15,459 nucleotides of DNA from UBA5109 sp965662565 (GCA_965662565.1 CBFIHS010000042.1:1-15459), one strand, 5' to 3'; shown: positions 1-6,837, counted from the stretch's first letter. Translations and numbers: made by a program. The notes: generated by a model not told the origin, from the letters alone.

Positions 1-67
1 AGCTCCTCTTCACGGCAACTTAGAAGATGTTTTCTTGGTTTTAACCGGCTCAGCTTTAAGAGAATAA
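1..67 (+). CDS. ABC transporter ATP-binding protein, C-terminal fragment
   Basis: Only the last 21 or so codons are in the window, read in the frame starting at base 2 and ending at TAA 65-67. The translated tail ends LEDVFLVLTGSALRE. The pattern 'LEDVFLxLTGxxLR' is the usual C-terminal end of ABC-2-type drug or polysaccharide exporter ATPases (the DrrA/NatA/CcmA-like group). No Walker or signature motif is visible because the rest lies upstream of the window. The permease starts 12 bases after the stop, as expected for an ATPase-permease operon. The class of transporter subunit is fairly safe; the substrate is unknown. Confidence 0.7.
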   Translation, partial: APLHGNLEDVFLVLTGSALRE

Positions 68-79
68 AAAGGACTCTTT

Positions 80-1104
80 ATGAATACTACTTTAGTTATG
101 GCGAAGATCTTCTTGAAAATTTTTTCTCGCGATCGCCAAGCAATAATTTTTTCACTTATTTTTCCTGTCCTTATGATGTTGGTATTTGGTTTTTTCAATA
201 GTGACGAGGATAGCCCTATTGCAATTGGTGTTGTTGATAACGCCAACTCACAAATGAGTCGAAATTTTCTTTCCAGCATTAATAACNNNNNNNNNNGCTA
301 AGCGTCATCATTCCGCCAGAATTTCGTGGCAATCCAAGTAACGTAGCCTTAACGGTGTTGATTGACACCTCTCAAACTGCCCAAATGAATACCGTCATCC
401 CCTTGCTGGAGCAAGGACTTGTCGATGTGGAACGAGAGTTACGCGGGCTTGACCCTCTTTTTGATCTCAATATTGAAGATATCGAAGCCAGAACTCAATC
501 TTATTTAGACTTCCTTGTCCCCGGTTTGTTAGCGATGACATTGATGCAAATATCAATGGGTGGAAGCGGATTTAATCTGGTTGAATTCCGAAGAAAAGGC
601 ATATTAAAACGTCTTTTTGTCACCCCCATGGAACCCAAAAATTTTATTACGGGGCTGGTACTCTCTCGATTGATTATTGTACTCGTGCAAATCTCGCTAT
701 TGCTGGGAATAGCCGTTTTCCTCTTAAAAATCACCTTTGTAGGCAACCTATTCAATCTTTATCTTTTTATAATAATGGGCACAACGGGCTTCCTCAGCCT
801 AGGTTTTTGCTTGGGTTCTTTAGCCAAAACTCAACAAGCAATAATGGCAATGAACATGCTAATCACATGGCCACAAATGCTACTGTCAGGTATTTTTTAC
901 CCTATTGATGACATGCCAAATATTGTGCAACCCTTGGCGAATGTTTTACCACTTAGCTTTATAGTGAACGGCTTACGCGCTGTGGCTATTGATGGGGCCA
1001 GCATTATTACTCTGACCCCCAATATAATTGGTGCACTGGTATGGATCGCGATCGCTTTGGGCTTTGCAATCAAGCTGTTTAATTGGAAAGAAGTCGCCGC
1101 TTAA
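80..1104 (+). CDS. ABC-2 type transporter permease (interrupted by assembly gap)
   Basis: Membrane subunit that would pair with the ATPase ending just upstream to form an exporter. The 5' part (80-286) encodes 69 residues: a short N-terminus, a first membrane segment at about residues 21-40 and the start of an extracytoplasmic domain (IAIGVVDNANSQMS). After the Ns the frame is open from 298, beginning LSVIIPPEF, the region where ABC-2 permeases carry an 'IPxxF' motif. About 268 residues follow with five further hydrophobic segments. They include an 'SGIFYPIDDMP' stretch followed by 'PLSFIVNGLRA', both typical of ABC2_membrane proteins. The two halves are out of frame across exactly 10 Ns, so the gap length is a placeholder. 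Family members of about 370 aa suggest some 25-35 residues are missing. An AAGGA site precedes the ATG. I read it as an intact gene with a sequencing gap, not as a pseudogene. Substrate unknown. Confidence 0.85.
287..296. other. Assembly gap (10 Ns)
   Basis: Ten consecutive Ns lie inside the ABC-2 permease gene. The reading frame before the gap and the one after it do not match over 10 bases, and the expected part of the extracytoplasmic domain is missing, so the true gap is longer than 10 bases. Confidence 0.98.
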
Positions 1105-1133
1105 TTCAATCATTGGCTAACTAGAAACCTTGA

Positions 1134-3296
1134 TTAAATAGAAACAGGTTGCACAACCGGGAAAACAACAATCTGTCCAATCTGCAAACGTTGGAAGTCT
1201 ATCTCAGGATTGTATTGACGGAATAACCACATCGGAACTGAGCGCTCACGCGTGAGACTTTCCAGAAAATCTCGACGCTTAATACTGTATTCCTCAGTTT
1301 CCTGTATTCGCCAATTACTAAAATACTGCTGTTGTACCTCACGATGAAATTGCCTTCTTTTGTTCTCAAAAGTTTTGCGATCAACCTTTGAGAAAGTCAT
1401 TTTCAAACGATCTCCAATCATAACCGGGTCGCGAAATTGTAGACCGTTAATATTTCGAAGAACTTGAGTCTTAATTCCAAGCCAGTCTGCGTAGTGACCA
1501 AGTGTTTCAATCGCTTGAATTTCAATTGTGCCATCATCAGCCACAGAATAATCTGCAGGATCAGCCGCTAAATCGACCAACAATTCCGCCTCTGATTCTT
1601 CCTCACTGATAGCTGACTCTATTGCTGTAAGGCTCGCATCAATTTCCACTTCTAGTGAGACCAACTCTATTTCGTCATCTTCATTATTATTTTCTAGTGA
1701 AGCAGAAACTTGGTTTAGAGACTGCCTGTTAGAATCGCTCACAGTAGTTGTAGCCACCTGACTGCTTAGCTGACTATCTGCAGAGCGCAGTCTAAGATTT
1801 TGACCTGGAAAAATAAGCAACTGACTATTCAGTGAGTTCAATTCAACAAGGTTATCGACTGAAACACGATATCTTTCCGCAATGGTAGATACAGTATCTC
1901 CTCGACGAACCTGATAGAGGCCATTTTCAGGAATGTCTCTGGCGACGTCGTCATTAACCACTAAAGTTGGTATCGCACCATTAGCCTGAGGCAATAATAG
2001 TTGCTGACCTACTCGTATAGAATTTCTATTTCGCAACTGATTGATGGCCACCAGCTCAGAGACCGTTGTACGATATCTTTCTGCGATAACAGACAGAGAG
2101 TCACCGCGACGTACAATATAGCTAAGATCAGGGATTTGTTCGCTAAAAAGGCTTGTTAACGGCAAGCTATCCAAGCTCGCTAATAAGTTTGAAGCCGGCA
2201 GGGAATCCCTTCTAACTTTTATTTTATAACCTTTCGGAACACGTTTCGTGCCCGACCAAACACTAGGCTGCAAAGCGGGATTATCTCTTTTTAAGTCACT
2301 TACGCTGACAGCAAGCGTGTTTGATAGATCATTGACAGAGACAAAGGAACTTAATGTCTCTTCATAAAAACCGGGATGACTGTCTACGTTCAGTGGCCCG
2401 TAATATTGATCATAATTTCGGTCGACCTCAAGTGCGGCTAGAAACTGCGGATAAAAATTTCGTGAAGCAAAACCGAATCGTGGACCTTTGTATTCTCCAA
2501 TAATACGACCGATATCATCAGACCCAGTATCTCTAACTGCACGAGCTATTCCATTTGCACCATGGTTGTAGGCTGTTAGCGCCAAAGGCCAGCTGCCAAG
2601 CGCATTGTAATTAAACTCTAATAAAGCCATTGCTCCGTAAGTAGCCGTATAGGGATCAAGACGCTCATCTACTATATGATCAACTCGCAAAAAACGTTGC
2701 GCTGTGGAACGGACAAATTGCCACATACCAGTAGCCGCAGCACTAGAATAGGCACCCGGATGAAAGGAAGACTCGACGTGAGGCAAAATTGATAACTCTA
2801 TCGGCATGCCTTTGCTTAGCACGACAGCCTCAATATGTTGTCGATAGGCGCCAGCTCGTTTTAAACCGGCAATGAAACGATCTGACTGCCCTAACTGCCA
2901 GCGCACGCTGTCAGCAGCTTTAGCTAAGCGCTCATTCGAGACATTGTCGGGCCATAAGGCTAAGATTTCACTTTGACTGGAACTCAGGCCTTGACGTTTT
3001 CCTGAGGACAAGACCCTCAAATCAGCGGCTATTGCCTCTCTTCTAGAATTGATAAGACTTCTGTCACGATTTAGTTTTGTGTACACAACATTAAGATTTT
3101 GTGCATCATGAAGAAATCCGCTATTCGTGTCAGCCTGCGTATAAACTTTTATCCAAAAATTAATCGCAGGTCGAATATTTTCAGGAACGGGGAAATCACT
3201 TTGCGCAGCACTCACTACAGTACTACTTAATAAAGTAATGCATAACACGATGAAGAGCACTAAAAAGCTTGATTTAAAGCTTAAGTATTTAGGCAT
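1134..3296 (-). CDS. mltD: MltD-like lytic murein transglycosylase with LysM repeats
   Basis: Periplasmic enzyme that cleaves the MurNAc-GlcNAc bond of peptidoglycan, forming 1,6-anhydro ends. The 720-aa product starts with a signal peptide (about residues 1-31, cleavage near SAA/QS). An SLT (GH23-type) domain at roughly 155-285 has the catalytic glutamate E175 in 'ILPHVESSF', then 'AAATGMWQF' (187-194) and 'AYNHG' (242-246). Two clear LysM domains follow at about 391-436 and 459-504, each with 'RRGDxxSxIAERYR'. A very acidic linker spans about 536-583, and two weaker LysM-like segments lie near 590-636 and 668-715. It is much longer than E. coli MltD (about 450 aa). No lipobox cysteine sits at the signal cleavage site, unlike E. 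coli MltD, so it may be soluble in the periplasm. A GGGGGA stretch lies rather far upstream of the ATG. The gene converges with the ABC permease, with 29 bases between the stops. Confidence 0.92.
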   Translation of the reverse strand: MPKYLSFKSSFLVLFIVLCITLLSSTVVSAAQSDFPVPENIRPAINFWIKVYTQADTNSGFLHDAQNLNVVYTKLNRDRSLINSRREAIAADLRVLSSGKRQGLSSSQSEILALWPDNVSNERLAKAADSVRWQLGQSDRFIAGLKRAGAYRQHIEAVVLSKGMPIELSILPHVESSFHPGAYSSAAATGMWQFVRSTAQRFLRVDHIVDERLDPYTATYGAMALLEFNYNALGSWPLALTAYNHGANGIARAVRDTGSDDIGRIIGEYKGPRFGFASRNFYPQFLAALEVDRNYDQYYGPLNVDSHPGFYEETLSSFVSVNDLSNTLAVSVSDLKRDNPALQPSVWSGTKRVPKGYKIKVRRDSLPASNLLASLDSLPLTSLFSEQIPDLSYIVRRGDSLSVIAERYRTTVSELVAINQLRNRNSIRVGQQLLLPQANGAIPTLVVNDDVARDIPENGLYQVRRGDTVSTIAERYRVSVDNLVELNSLNSQLLIFPGQNLRLRSADSQLSSQVATTTVSDSNRQSLNQVSASLENNNEDDEIELVSLEVEIDASLTAIESAISEEESEAELLVDLAADPADYSVADDGTIEIQAIETLGHYADWLGIKTQVLRNINGLQFRDPVMIGDRLKMTFSKVDRKTFENKRRQFHREVQQQYFSNWRIQETEEYSIKRRDFLESLTRERSVPMWLFRQYNPEIDFQRLQIGQIVVFPVVQPVSI

Positions 3297-3404
3297 AAAA
3301 AGTTAGCTAATCCCCCTAGAAACAAGGCACAGAGTAATTCAGTCGATGAAACATTACAAGAAGTTGCTAGCCGGTGATTCACAGCTAACACGTGCAACAA
3401 AAAC

Positions 3405-4214
3405 CTAGTGAGTCATCGCATAGATAACGTAATTGAAGCCAAAACGGTAACCGAGTGCCGTCATGGGCTCCGGGTAGATAGGATCATCCGCATGCTCCCA
3501 AGAGTCACCCATATCCATATTGAAGTTAACCGCAACCATTAGGCGTCCATTATCATCGTAAATCCCCCGCCAAGCCTGTTGTCCTTGTAACCTTGCTTGA
3601 ATAGTCCCATCGGTAGCTCGATAGAGATGCCTTTGGCCTGGAATTTGGGTGAGTTGATCAAGTTCATATAAGACATTAAAAACCTCATGCCCACTATTTA
3701 GCTCTACAATTGAACGATTCGGAAATATCTTACTCATAGATCTTTGGAAAATAAGCCAATCTGCCTGACCATGAAAGTCATCAACAACTAAAAAACCACC
3801 TCTGTATAAATATTCACGCCAGCGTTCTACTTCAGCTTGATTGGGATCCCAGGCACCCCGCCCTACTTGTTGGATAAACAACCAAGGGTAATCAAAAATC
3901 TCATCCTCCATGATGGATAAGTGCACGCTGTCTTTAGCAACATCAATGCGAGAAAGCCTTTCCAAACCATCTAGAAAATGAATTTCTGCGGAGGGGTAGT
4001 CAATTGCCCACCAACCATTGCCTCGCCTTGAAATAGCAAAATTTCGGCCCCTGGGGCCAAAGCCATTATTAAAAATTACACGTCCCATTTGAAACTCGGC
4101 TTGCGGCTGTGTTTGCGGGTTAGACTGAGCGTTTGCAAAACTAGCGGGCAAATATAGGCTTAAGGCGAAAATATAAAGAAGCAGAACTTTCCTGAAATTA
4201 TTGAATGTCTTCAT
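3405..4214 (-). CDS. Secreted DUF4159 domain protein
   Basis: 269 aa with an N-terminal signal peptide (hydrophobic core 9-25, probable cleavage after ANA at 27-29), so it is probably exported to the periplasm. Residues about 42-265 match the DUF4159 pattern: 'DEIFDYPWLFIQQVGRGAW' (104-122), then 'LYRGGFLVVDDFHG' (136-149), and an 'RSIVELNSGHEVFNVLY' segment (167-183). The family is thought to have a glutamine-amidotransferase-like fold, but I see no nucleophile-elbow cysteine, so it is unlikely to be an amidotransferase; its function is unknown. In many bacteria DUF4159 domains occur with MoxR/DUF58/VWA gene clusters, and none of those is nearby. The ATG lies inside the end of the upstream NIF3-like gene (17-base overlap) and no strong Shine-Dalgarno is visible, which suggests translational coupling. 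Confidence 0.82.
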   Translation of the reverse strand: MKTFNNFRKVLLLYIFALSLYLPASFANAQSNPQTQPQAEFQMGRVIFNNGFGPRGRNFAISRRGNGWWAIDYPSAEIHFLDGLERLSRIDVAKDSVHLSIMEDEIFDYPWLFIQQVGRGAWDPNQAEVERWREYLYRGGFLVVDDFHGQADWLIFQRSMSKIFPNRSIVELNSGHEVFNVLYELDQLTQIPGQRHLYRATDGTIQARLQGQQAWRGIYDDNGRLMVAVNFNMDMGDSWEHADDPIYPEPMTALGYRFGFNYVIYAMTH

Positions 4215-4524
4215 TTATTTCAATCAACTCAATCACATCAAAAGCAGGCTCTTCATAGGGGTGAGCAGACTTTAAGGCAGTAATTATTGGTTTCAAGAGT
4301 TCTTTTTTAAACACCAATTCAACTTTATACTCCTCAACGCTTTCTATTTTATTTATCTGACCTAAATAAGGAGTGCTACCTTCAAGTGGTCTAAATTGAC
4401 CTTGCCCTCGCGTTTGCCAACAACACGAATCATAATTCCCAATTCTACCTGCGCCGGCCGCAAAGACTGCACTCTTAACTTTTTCAAGATCAGATTCAGG
4501 AACATAAAAGCACAGTTTATACAT
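4198..4524 (-). CDS. Single-domain NIF3/YqfO-like protein (PII/CutA-like fold)
   Basis: 108 aa resembling the stand-alone version of the domain inserted in Bacillus YqfO and other NIF3-family proteins. Visible marks are the N-terminal strand and helix (MYKLCFYVPESDLEKVKSAVF), the glycine-rich 'GAGRIGNYDSC' (24-34), and the C-terminal 'SAHPYEEPAFDV' (86-97), which is the family's most conserved element. The fold is related to PII/CutA proteins and is expected to form trimers; metal or ligand binding is suspected but not established. No signal peptide, so cytoplasmic. It overlaps the start of the DUF4159 gene by 17 bases and probably forms a two-gene operon with it. The ATG at 4524 gives the family's usual length; no clear ribosome-binding site is seen. 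Confidence 0.82.
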   Translation of the reverse strand: MYKLCFYVPESDLEKVKSAVFAAGAGRIGNYDSCCWQTRGQGQFRPLEGSTPYLGQINKIESVEEYKVELVFKKELLKPIITALKSAHPYEEPAFDVIELIEINEDIQ

Positions 4525-4581
4525 ACACTAACTATAACGCTTCACTGTAAAATCAACTATAAGAATAATAAATTTAGGCAT

Positions 4582-4609
4582 AAAAAAAGGCAGCTAAAAG
4601 CTGCCTTTT
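4582..4609 (-). terminator. Rho-independent terminator of the cold-shock gene
   Basis: A perfect 11-bp inverted repeat (AAAAGGCAGCT / AGCTGCCTTTT) with a 3-base loop. On the minus strand it is followed by a run of seven Ts. It begins 18 bases beyond the stop codon of the cold-shock gene and separates it from the NIF3-like gene. On the plus strand the T run is only four bases, so it mainly acts on minus-strand transcripts. Confidence 0.9.
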
Positions 4610-4627
4610 CGAGTAAATACTGGCAAT

Positions 4628-4837
4628 TTAGATCGCTACAATATTCTCTGCTTGTGGTCCTTTTTGACCTTGAGTTACAACAAACTCAACACGCTGACCT
4701 TCAGCAAGAGTTTTATAACCTTCACTTGAGATTGCGCTGTAATGAGCAAAAACGTCTGGTCCAGATTCTTGTTCGATAAAACCAAAACCTTTAGATTCGT
4801 TAAACCACTTTACAGTACCAGTTACTTTGTTTGACAT
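4628..4837 (-). CDS. Cold-shock protein, CspA family
   Basis: 69-aa single OB-fold (CSD) protein that binds single-stranded nucleic acid and acts as an RNA chaperone in the cytoplasm. RNP1 is 'KGFGFI' (16-21) and RNP2 is 'VFAHYSAI' (29-36), with aromatic W11, F12, F18, F20, F30 and Y33. RNP2 carries tyrosine where many paralogs have phenylalanine. The end 'GQKGPQAENIVAI' is typical of CspA/CspE-like proteins. The length is standard. An AGGA motif lies about 7 bases before the ATG. The gene is a single-gene unit, with a candidate promoter about 200 bases upstream, a long leader and a strong terminator, as for cold-inducible csp genes. The exact paralog (CspA, C, D or E) cannot be assigned. Confidence 0.96.
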   Translation of the reverse strand: MSNKVTGTVKWFNESKGFGFIEQESGPDVFAHYSAISSEGYKTLAEGQRVEFVVTQGQKGPQAENIVAI

Positions 4838-5028
4838 AATATATCCTGAAAATTTAAAAATAATAAAATAATAATGTTTCTAATGTGTCTGTGATTATTT
4901 GTGTAATCGGCATTCATACCAGAAACGGTTGTAGCATGGAAATAAGCTTAATTTAGAAACGACAGGACGATGAAATACTTGATATGCAACGTGAAGTGGT
5001 TATAAATATTGAGCTATGCTTTCTAGCT
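4838..5028 (-). other. Probable long 5' leader of the cold-shock mRNA
   Basis: About 190 noncoding bases between the candidate transcription start and the cold-shock ATG, with no supported ORF. Two short perfect inverted repeats are visible: AGCTA/TAGCT (5012-5028, 7-base loop), which would lie at the very 5' end of the transcript, and GATTA/TAATC (4893-4908, 6-base loop). The last 35 or so bases before the start codon are very AU-rich. Long structured leaders are known for E. coli cspA-type mRNAs, but I see no match to the E. coli 'cold box'. That this leader is thermosensitive is an inference. Confidence 0.45.
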
Positions 5029-5035
5029 ATTTCGA

Positions 5036-5064
5036 AGACTAGACCCCAACCTAAGCAAAGTCAA
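5036..5064 (-). promoter_or_regulatory. Candidate sigma70 promoter for the cold-shock gene
   Basis: On the minus strand TTGACT (5059-5064) and TAGTCT (5036-5041) are separated by 17 bases. The -35 matches the consensus at five of six positions; the -10 is weak. It sits directly after the stop of the upstream 82-aa gene and would start transcription near 5028-5029, giving a leader of about 190 bases. Confidence 0.45.
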
Positions 5065-5069
5065 CCCTT

Positions 5070-5318
5070 TTAAGCAAGCTTTTGGCGCAAGAATTTAATA
5101 AACTCAGTCCAAGGAGCCAACCAAATAACAATACCTAAAGCCAAAATCCCATTAACTATTTTATCATCATTCAAAAAGTCAAAACCTGATGTTCCATCAA
5201 CCCAAAATTTTGCATACAAGCCTAAAACCACCAAAATAGTGCCAGGTGTTTCATACAAAGCTAATCTAAGCATTCTTTTTTGAAGCCCTTGCCGCTTCGG
5301 GTCATCCAGTGCTGACAT
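5070..5318 (-). CDS. Small two-helix membrane protein, function unknown
   Basis: 82 aa that I do not recognise as a named family. The N-terminus is charged (MSALDDPKRQGLQKRM). It is followed by a hydrophobic segment at about 17-40, an acidic polar loop 'DGTSGFDFLNDDK' (41-53), a second hydrophobic segment at about 54-72 and a basic tail (FLRQKLA), so both termini probably face the cytoplasm. It starts 33 bases after the LysE gene on the same strand and is likely the last gene of that transcription unit. The ribosome-binding site is weak (GGTAG). Its coding status rests on its clean membrane topology and its tight fit between neighbours. Confidence 0.65.
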   Translation of the reverse strand: MSALDDPKRQGLQKRMLRLALYETPGTILVVLGLYAKFWVDGTSGFDFLNDDKIVNGILALGIVIWLAPWTEFIKFLRQKLA

Positions 5319-5351
5319 AAAACTACCGACTTTAATTGAAAGAGTTTTTTC

Positions 5352-5987
5352 TTAACTTTCTATATCCATACCGGAACTTAGTAATTTCAAAGCTAAACCA
5401 CAAAACACAATTCCAGCTATGCGATTTAAATTTTTCTGAACAATTGGTGATCGGTTCATCCACTGCCCCAAGTTAGCGGACAGTATTACAATAAGACTAA
5501 ATATTATTAATGCCACGCAGATAAATATTGCTCCAAAAATAAAGGTTTGGAAAATTACAGCGCCATCCTCTGGTCGAACAAACTGCGGTAAAAAGGCTAA
5601 AAAGAAAATTGAGACTTTGGGGTTCGTAATATTCATGATGATGCCTCGACGATATAAAGCGCCTGCCTTTTGCGAAGCCCCAGCCTCACCATTAAGCTTT
5701 TCGGGCCCAGCCTTGAATGCTTGCCAGGCCAAATATAGCAGGTATGCACTGCCTGCCACCTTCAATAGCGTAAAAGCCAATACCGAAGTACTAAAAATAA
5801 CAGCAACCCCTAAGGCTACTGCTGTGGTATGAAAAATAAGGCCCGTACACAGACCAAGAGTAACCAGAATCCCAGATTTTTTACCAAAAAGTGCCGATTG
5901 AGTGAGGACAAAAATATTATCTGGCCCCGGTGCCAGACTAAGCAAACTAGCCGCAATCAAAAATGTTAACAGGCTATCTATAGGCAT
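5352..5987 (-). CDS. LysE/RhtB-family amino-acid exporter
   Basis: Inner-membrane efflux protein of the LysE/RhtB superfamily, which exports amino acids or their derivatives such as homoserine, threonine, lysine or leucine. The substrate cannot be told from sequence. From the ATG at 5987 the protein is 211 aa, the usual length, with about six hydrophobic segments. The signature 'LAPGPDNIFVLTQS' (18-31) follows the first helix, and 'ITNPKVSIFFLAFLPQFV' in the middle is the second conserved family block. The frame can be extended to a TTG at 6020, adding 11 residues (LNQYLSRKLKL). That TTG overlaps the upstream gene's TGA. I prefer the ATG because it gives the normal N-terminus, although neither start has a strong ribosome-binding site. 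Lies between the YjdM-like gene and the 82-aa gene, probably co-transcribed. Confidence 0.93.
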   Translation of the reverse strand: MPIDSLLTFLIAASLLSLAPGPDNIFVLTQSALFGKKSGILVTLGLCTGLIFHTTAVALGVAVIFSTSVLAFTLLKVAGSAYLLYLAWQAFKAGPEKLNGEAGASQKAGALYRRGIIMNITNPKVSIFFLAFLPQFVRPEDGAVIFQTFIFGAIFICVALIIFSLIVILSANLGQWMNRSPIVQKNLNRIAGIVFCGLALKLLSSGMDIES

Positions 5988-6016
5988 AAGCTTAAGTTTT
6001 CTAGATAAATACTGAT

Positions 6017-6361
6017 TCAATTACTCTTTTTCACAAATTGAGACTTCAACTTCATAGCCCCAATTCCTTGAATTTTACAATCTATGTCGTGATCACCATC
6101 GACAAGACGAATGTTCTTAACTTTTGTCCCAACCTTAACCACAGAGGAACTTCCTTTAACCTTTAAGTCTTTTATAACCACAACCGTATCACCATCACTC
6201 AATTTATTTCCATTAGAGTCCTTGATAAAAGGCCCCTCATCGGCATGTTCTTCCTTAATTCCAGGGATCCATTCATGCCCACATTCAGGACACACCATCA
6301 GGTTTCCATCTCGATACACGAAATCGGAACTGCATTTTTCACAACTAGGTTCTGTGTTCAT
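6017..6361 (-). CDS. yjdM: YjdM/PhnA-like zinc-ribbon protein
   Basis: 114 aa from the ATG at 6361; an upstream in-frame GTG at 6370 would add three residues. A GAG-type ribosome-binding site sits before the ATG. The N-terminus is a zinc ribbon with two CxxC pairs ('CEKC' and 'CPECGHEW'). The C-terminal domain carries 'DSNGNKLSDGDTVVVIKDLKVKGSSSVVKVGTK', the PhnA/YjdM signature. The family was named after the E. coli phn locus but is not required for phosphonate use, and its function is unknown. It is cytoplasmic. It lies 40 bases downstream of the SMR pump gene. Its TGA overlaps the alternative TTG start of the LysE gene in the sequence ATTGA, so these genes are probably co-transcribed. Confidence 0.9.
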   Translation of the reverse strand: MNTEPSCEKCSSDFVYRDGNLMVCPECGHEWIPGIKEEHADEGPFIKDSNGNKLSDGDTVVVIKDLKVKGSSSVVKVGTKVKNIRLVDGDHDIDCKIQGIGAMKLKSQFVKKSN

Positions 6362-6401
6362 CAAGGTCACTCATAGTAGTTTAAGTCAGACTCAACGCGG
6401 G

Positions 6402-6731
6402 TTAAAGACTTAGCGTTTTTGAGAATAAGGTCATAACTACCACGCCAGTAATTATTAATAACATACCGATTAGGGCCGGCAAATCAGGCAGTTGCTTAAA
6501 ATAAAAAGCACCAATGCAGGCTACCAAAACCATCCCTAGACCAGACCAGATTGCGTAAGCAATGCCCACAGGAATTGCCTTTAAAACCAAGGACAAACAA
6601 TAGAATGAAATGCTGTAAGCAGCTATAACCATTAGAACTGGTAATATTTTAGTAAATTCATCTGAAGCTTTAAGCGCACTGGTACCAATGACTTCAGCAA
6701 AGATGGCGATACCGAGATAAACGTAAGGCAT
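6402..6731 (-). CDS. Small multidrug resistance (SMR) efflux protein, EmrE-like
   Basis: 109-aa inner-membrane protein with four hydrophobic helices. SMR proteins act as antiparallel dimers that exchange protons for cationic compounds such as quaternary ammonium ions or, in the Gdx branch, guanidinium. The essential membrane glutamate is present (E13 in 'AIFAEVIGTSALK', equivalent to EmrE E14). So are Y59 and W62 in 'GIAYAIWSGLG', equivalent to Y60 and W63 of EmrE. The 'EVIGTSALK' and 'AYAIWSGLG' blocks look more like the EmrE/Qac branch than SugE/Gdx. AAGGGA precedes the ATG by a few bases. First gene of a likely unit running SMR, YjdM-like, LysE, 82-aa. Upstream DNA contains short inverted repeats that could be regulatory. 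Confidence 0.94.
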   Translation of the reverse strand: MPYVYLGIAIFAEVIGTSALKASDEFTKILPVLMVIAAYSISFYCLSLVLKAIPVGIAYAIWSGLGMVLVACIGAFYFKQLPDLPALIGMLLIITGVVVMTLFSKTLSL

Positions 6732-6780
6732 ATATTTCCCTTAAAGAGCAGTAAGTTTTACTTATTAATCATAAAACGTC

Positions 6781-6796
6781 TATCTATTATTAGATA
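6781..6796. promoter_or_regulatory. Inverted repeat upstream of the SMR gene, possible operator
   Basis: A perfect 6-bp inverted repeat, TATCTA-TTAT-TAGATA, lies about 50 bases upstream of the SMR start codon, in the only sizeable intergenic space of that cluster. A second one, AGTAA-AAC-TTACT on the minus strand, lies closer to the start. A repressor-binding role is an inference, and AT-rich palindromes also occur by chance. Confidence 0.25.
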
Positions 6797-6800
6797 CATC

Positions 6801-6825
6801 ATAAAACTAAGAGTCTTCTCTTCAG
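6801..6825 (-). terminator. Weak candidate terminator after the ABM-domain gene
   Basis: On the minus strand a 5-bp stem AAGAG/CTCTT with a 4-base loop, extendable by two pairs across a bulge, is followed by AGTTTTAT. It lies about 45 bases past the stop of the ABM-domain gene and ahead of the SMR gene. The stem is short and poor in GC, so this is tentative. Confidence 0.25.
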
Positions 6826-6837
6826 TAGACAGTATCT

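Noticed and set aside
1105..1133. Bidirectional terminator between the converging permease and mltD genes
   Set aside because: The AATCA/TGATT pairing is short and imperfect and lacks T runs.
3405..4214. DUF4159 protein as a glutamine amidotransferase
   Set aside because: The fold may be related, but there is no cysteine nucleophile elbow, and the protein has a signal peptide.
4396..4779. Plus-strand ORF of 127 aa
   Set aside because: It lies antisense to the NIF3-like and cold-shock genes and reads through the terminator hairpin. Its composition is low-complexity and fits no family.
6017..6361. YjdM/PhnA-like protein as phosphonoacetate hydrolase or part of phosphonate use
   Set aside because: The PhnA name is shared with an unrelated hydrolase. 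This zinc-ribbon family is not needed for phosphonate metabolism, and no phn genes are nearby.
6111..6413. Plus-strand 100-aa ORF
   Set aside because: Antisense to the YjdM-like gene, whose zinc ribbon and PhnA domain are clear.
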